This document shows, piece after piece, positions 31,165 through 33,039 of a DNA stretch of 33,039 nt (position 1 is the first letter of the stretch; every line of letters starts with the position of its first letter). This DNA comes from Hungatella sp. (lineage in GTDB: Bacteria; Bacillota; Clostridia; Lachnospirales; Lachnospiraceae). Position numbers and translations under genes: made by a program. Under the pieces are notes generated by a model. That model had not been told where the DNA came from. It was given only the letters and a program-made list of their open reading frames with translations, and ran no database searches. The DNA lies in the NCBI GenBank assembly GCA_022796015.1, contig JAAWHU010000039.1, positions 1 through 33,039 of the forward strand. Direction: 5' to 3'.

Positions 31165-31197
31165 TGTGATTCCTCCTTACCTAAAATAGACAGAAAC

Positions 31198-31235
31198 AAT
31201 ACCTGCCGCCATGGATTACATTGGCGGCAGGTATT
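31198..31235 (-). terminator. Terminator downstream of hydA
   Basis: A perfect 14-bp stem (31198-31211 with 31222-31235) and 10-nt loop lies 20 nt after the HydA stop. On the minus strand the tail is GTTTCTGTCTATTTT. The long perfect stem makes this convincing although the T-run is broken. Confidence 0.8.
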
Positions 31236-31254
31236 ATTATGGTACAAACGACTC

Positions 31255-33003
31255 TTAGTTTCCGTTCACCCTTCTCTTTACATAGGTGGTGTGCAGAAGG
31301 TGATGAGCCTTTTCGCTTCCCGGTTTCCCAAGGTAGGTATCATAAAGCTCCTTAATCGCCGGATTCTCGTGGGACTTGCGGATGGGGTTGCCCTTGTCGG
31401 AATCATAGAGCACCTTGGCCCTGAGAGCACGGATATCCACGGTGTTGCGCACATATCCCGGCTGCTGGGGCTGGCCGCCGCCGTTGATACATCCGCCTGG
31501 GCATCCCATGATCTCGATAAAGTGATAATTGGCTTCACCGGCCTTCACCTTGTTCAGAAGCCTTCTTGCATTGCCAAGGCCGGAGGCTACGGCAACTTTC
31601 ACATCCATGCCGGCCACGTTGTAGGAGGCTTCCTTGATGCCTTCCATACCCCGGACATCGGTAAAGTCAAGGCTCTTAAGCTCCTCGCCGGTGAGAGTCT
31701 CCACGGCTGTACGAAGGGCAGCCTCCATAACACCGCCGGTAGCTCCGAAGATTACGGCGGCGCCGGTGCCAAGGCCTAAGGGAGCGTCAAATTCCTCATC
31801 AGGCAGGGTGGTAAACTTAATTCCCACTTTCTTGATCATGCGGGCCAGTTCTCTGGTGGTTAAGGAATAATCCACATCAGGCACTCCGTTGGCCGCCTGG
31901 TCGGGTCTTCCAATCTCGAACTTCTTGGCAGTACAGGGCATAATGGATACGGACACGATGTCCTCAGCCTTAATGCCGCATTTCTCAGCATAGTAGGACT
32001 TGGCGATGGCGCCGAACATCTGCTGAGGAGACTTGCAGCTGGAAAGATTCTCTGTCATATCCGGGAAATAGTGCTCGCAGTACTTGATCCATCCGGGAGA
32101 ACAGGAGGTGATCATGGGAAGCACTCCGCCGTGCTGAACTCTCTCAATAAACTCGTTGGCCTCCTCCATAATGGTAAGGTCCGCGCTGAAATTGGTGTCA
32201 AATACCTTGTCAAAACCGATCCTTCTGAGGGCAGCTGCCATCTTGCCTTCCACATTGGTGCCGATGGGATAACCGAATTCCTCACCCAGTCCGGCCCGGA
32301 CAGCGGGAGCGGTCTGAACGATCACGTGCTTTGACGGGTCTGCAATGGCTGCCAGCACATCATCGATCTGGGATTTCTCCTGAAGGGCGCCGGTGGGGCA
32401 TACGGCGATACACTGGCCGCAGGATACACAGCTGGTCTCGCCCAGGCCCATGTCAAAGGCAGAGCCGATAAAGGTGGCAAAACCTCTCATGTTGGCGCCG
32501 ATGACGCCGATGCCCTGGGTCTTCTCGCATACGGCCACACAGCGGCGGCACAGAATACACTTGGAGTTATCCCGGAACATGTGGGCGGCACTGTCATCAA
32601 TACAAGATGGGGTCTTTTCTCCATCGTAGTAGGCTTCGTCCTCCACACCCAGTTCCTTCGCAAGCTGCTGCAGCTCGCAGTTGCCGCTTCTCACACAGGA
32701 GAGGCATTTTCTTTCATGGTTGGACAGAAGAAGCTGAAGGGTCTTTTTGCGGGATGCCAAAACCTTGGGGCTGTTGGTCCATACCTCCATGCCATCATTT
32801 ATGGGGTAAACGCAGGATGCCACCAGGCTTCTTGCGCCTTTTACTTCAACCACACAGATACGGCAGGCGCCGATCTCGTTGATCTCCTTTAAGAAGCAGA
32901 GGGTAGGAATCTCGATATGAGCCAGCCGGGCCGCTTCCAGGATGGTGGAACCCTTGGGAGCGCTTACTTCTAAGCCGTTAATTTTAATTGTGATATTCTC
33001 CAT
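31255..33003 (-). CDS. hydA: NADH-dependent [FeFe] hydrogenase catalytic subunit HydA (group A)
   Basis: A 582-aa hydrogenase subunit of the multimeric (HydABC-type) electron-bifurcating enzymes. The N-terminus has a [2Fe-2S] ferredoxin domain (Cys36, Cys47, Cys50, Cys64), then the His-ligated 4Fe-4S motif HERKCLSCVRSGNC, then two 4Fe-4S motifs (CILCRRCVAVC; CVSCGQCIAVCP). The H-cluster domain has L1 TSCSPGW (Cys301, Ser302), L2 MPCTAKKFE (Cys357) and L3 GCPGGCINGGG (Cys501, Cys505). The C-terminal small-subunit-like tail (SHENPAIKELYDTYLGKPGSEKAHHLLH) is fused. The serine in L1 stands where CpI has the cluster ligand Cys300 and deserves checking. The ATG follows GGAGGAG. It comes after another gene on the minus strand, consistent with a hydCBA-like operon running in from the right edge. 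Confidence 0.95.
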   Translation of the reverse strand: MENITIKINGLEVSAPKGSTILEAARLAHIEIPTLCFLKEINEIGACRICVVEVKGARSLVASCVYPINDGMEVWTNSPKVLASRKKTLQLLLSNHERKCLSCVRSGNCELQQLAKELGVEDEAYYDGEKTPSCIDDSAAHMFRDNSKCILCRRCVAVCEKTQGIGVIGANMRGFATFIGSAFDMGLGETSCVSCGQCIAVCPTGALQEKSQIDDVLAAIADPSKHVIVQTAPAVRAGLGEEFGYPIGTNVEGKMAAALRRIGFDKVFDTNFSADLTIMEEANEFIERVQHGGVLPMITSCSPGWIKYCEHYFPDMTENLSSCKSPQQMFGAIAKSYYAEKCGIKAEDIVSVSIMPCTAKKFEIGRPDQAANGVPDVDYSLTTRELARMIKKVGIKFTTLPDEEFDAPLGLGTGAAVIFGATGGVMEAALRTAVETLTGEELKSLDFTDVRGMEGIKEASYNVAGMDVKVAVASGLGNARRLLNKVKAGEANYHFIEIMGCPGGCINGGGQPQQPGYVRNTVDIRALRAKVLYDSDKGNPIRKSHENPAIKELYDTYLGKPGSEKAHHLLHTTYVKRRVNGN

Positions 33004-33018
33004 TCCGATTCTCCTCCA

Positions 33019-33039
33019 TTACTTCTTGTAGATTGCGCC
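33019..33039 (-). CDS. Partial: C-terminus of upstream gene, probably HydB (NuoF-like)
   Basis: The last six codons (GAIYKK) and TAA of a gene running in from the right edge, 15 nt upstream of hydA. The ending FGAIYKK after a CxxxC ferredoxin motif is typical of NuoF-like HydB subunits, which bind FMN and NAD(H). With only six residues the call depends on context. Confidence 0.45.
   Translation of the reverse strand, partial: GAIYKK

Noticed and set aside
31003-31779. Plus-strand 258-codon open frame at the hydA end
   Set aside because: It is antisense to HydA and to the start of the GtrII-like gene and spans the hydA terminator.

Overview
The window looks like chromosome from an anaerobic, fermentative Firmicute of the Lachnospiraceae (Clostridium cluster XIVa) type. 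This rests on gene content and style: strong AGGAGG-type ribosome sites, several [FeFe] hydrogenases including an NADH-linked HydA, LacF/CelB-type PTS permeases, RpiR and PTS-domain regulators, GH105 and GH1 enzymes, and a sulfatase of the type that needs anaerobic maturation. The genus cannot be fixed from the sequence alone.

Layout. (1) 152-5447: an oligosaccharide operon with two ABC permeases, a binding lipoprotein, a GH105 unsaturated-uronyl hydrolase and a corrinoid-methyltransferase-like URO-D protein. (2) 5544-9285: a divergent locus with an RpiR regulator on the minus strand facing a sulfatase and a PTS EIIC. Four copies of a 17-bp operator-like motif lie between them. (3) 9286-10221: 936 bp without conventional genes but dense in structure. 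It holds a hairpin-rich element, a strong terminator, repeats, and a complete Fst/par-like type I toxin-antitoxin module: a 28-residue hydrophobic toxin, a convergent antisense RNA, a shared bidirectional terminator, and a direct repeat that places a complement of the toxin start region at the 5' end of the antisense RNA. (4) 10222-12687: an NMT1/SsuA-type ABC importer, then a tRNA-Leu(UAG) on the minus strand. (5) 12924-16814: a compact PTS-type regulator (HTH plus EIIA-like domain), a 6-phospho-beta-glucosidase and an EIIC. (6) 17017-18806: an AT-rich type II restriction-modification pair. (7) 18930-23566: a hydrogenase operon with a small 2Fe-2S protein, a sensory [FeFe] hydrogenase with PAS domain, a SpoIIE-like phosphatase and a group-B-like [FeFe] hydrogenase. 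(8) 23684-28576: an uncharacterised membrane cassette of ABC ATPase, zinc-ribbon ectodomain protein and two ABC-2 permeases. (9) minus strand 28558-33039: a hemerythrin fusion protein, a GtrII-like membrane protein, HydA of an NADH-dependent [FeFe] hydrogenase, and the last codons of its upstream partner.

How it fits together. The left half imports and processes plant or host glycans by ABC and PTS routes. The right half disposes of and probably senses H2: HydA couples to NADH and ferredoxin, while the HydS-like protein probably passes a redox or H2 signal to the phosphatase encoded immediately after it. The most novel-looking item is the unannotated toxin/antisense-RNA module at 9676-9992, flanked by 39/40-identical repeats that suggest it was inserted or duplicated as a cassette.
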